6,471 nt of DNA from Lachnospiraceae bacterium. Its GTDB lineage: Bacteria > Bacillota > Clostridia > Lachnospirales > Lachnospiraceae. Where the stretch lies: contig JAJQGR010000164.1 in NCBI GenBank assembly GCA_021200345.1, forward strand, positions 1 through 6,471, read 5' to 3'. Below are positions 6,161 to 6,471 of the stretch, piece by piece (the first letter of the stretch is position 1; every line of letters begins with the position of its first letter). The translations under genes were made by a program, and so were the position numbers. A model generated the notes under the pieces. That model searched no databases. It saw only the letters and a list, made by a program, of their open reading frames with translations, and was not told where the DNA came from.

Positions 6161-6471
6161 TAACCTATCCCAGGCAGACTCCTCATCGTCCAGCATGGCG
6201 ATGAGCAGACCGGAATCGCTGAAATAAATTTTGTGTTTTGTTTCGTCATAATTGCCCTTCAGGGGCAGCTCGGGGGAATGTAGACAGTAACAGATATTGA
6301 TAAGACCGGCGCTTTCCAGCCATTCCATGCAGCCTCGATAATCCTTGAAGCGGGCGTCCTTTGAAATTCTGGATATCTGGAATTTTGCGGCTATCTTCCT
6401 TTCTGCAAGATAGCTGTCGATCTTTCTTTTCAGGTAAACGGATTGGATATCAGAAGATATGGCTCGCAGGG
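6158..6471 (-). pseudogene. Truncated AAA+ ATPase of the DUF4143 type (partial at window edge)
   Basis: An open frame of 103 codons enters from the right edge and ends at TAA (6160-6158). It includes ISKDARFKDYRGCMEWLESAG, then a segment running from ICYCLHSPELPLKGNYDE to KIYFSDSGLLIAMLDDEE. This matches the middle of the ATP-binding proteins that carry a C-terminal DUF4143 domain, where the KxYFxDxGLLxxM segment is followed by further coding sequence. Here the frame stops about ten residues later (SAWDRL), so the expected C-terminal domain, often a nuclease-like fold, is missing. The stop falls inside the right arm of the inverted repeat at 6089-6160, suggesting that an insertion or rearrangement cut the gene. 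The P-loop region would lie beyond the window and cannot be judged. I infer a broken gene; a naturally short variant is possible. Confidence 0.72.

Noticed and set aside
6099..6192. Short minus-strand frame of about 30 codons (begins MRSLPGIGYNISLALS) overlapping the ATPase end and the inverted repeat
   Set aside because: It is open and ends at TGA inside the repeat region, but it is too short and has no clear ribosome site, so I cannot support it as a gene.

Overview
The window looks like chromosome from a Gram-positive anaerobe of the Clostridia, most likely Lachnospiraceae. This is inferred from the style of the isoleucyl-tRNA synthetase, its T-box leader, strong AGGAGG-type ribosome binding sites, and an Rpn-type nuclease with an EEGx linker. 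No 16S or other decisive marker is present.

Layout, left to right. Positions 1-72 hold the 3' end of a T-box riboswitch: a tRNA-sensing antiterminator that competes with a rho-independent terminator. It controls ileS (159-3311, +), a full-length, GC-rich housekeeping gene for the long, eukaryote-like class of isoleucyl-tRNA synthetase. No convincing terminator follows ileS. After 123 bases comes a visibly AT-richer, tightly linked pair of plus-strand genes. The first (3435-4190) encodes a two-helix membrane protein with a basic cytoplasmic tail that I cannot name. The second (4201-4980) encodes a diverged iron-sulfur protein of the uracil-DNA glycosylase superfamily. A strong hairpin terminator (about 4995-5035) closes this unit.

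The right part is on the minus strand. Positions 5099-6007 encode an Rpn-family PD-(D/E)XK nuclease (recombination-promoting nuclease / putative transposase) with its own clear promoter at 6040-6068. Upstream of it, at 6089-6160, lies an imperfect inverted repeat whose outer arm contains the stop codon of a truncated AAA+ ATPase of the DUF4143 type (6158-6471, running off the window).

Reading of the whole: a conserved, amino-acid-regulated core gene is followed by accessory material with signs of transfer and decay. The best candidate for something undescribed is the membrane protein plus UDG-like pair. It shares a translational junction, differs in composition from ileS, and may be expressed partly by readthrough from the T-box-controlled ileS transcript. 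A role in genome defence or DNA processing is possible, but it is inference only.
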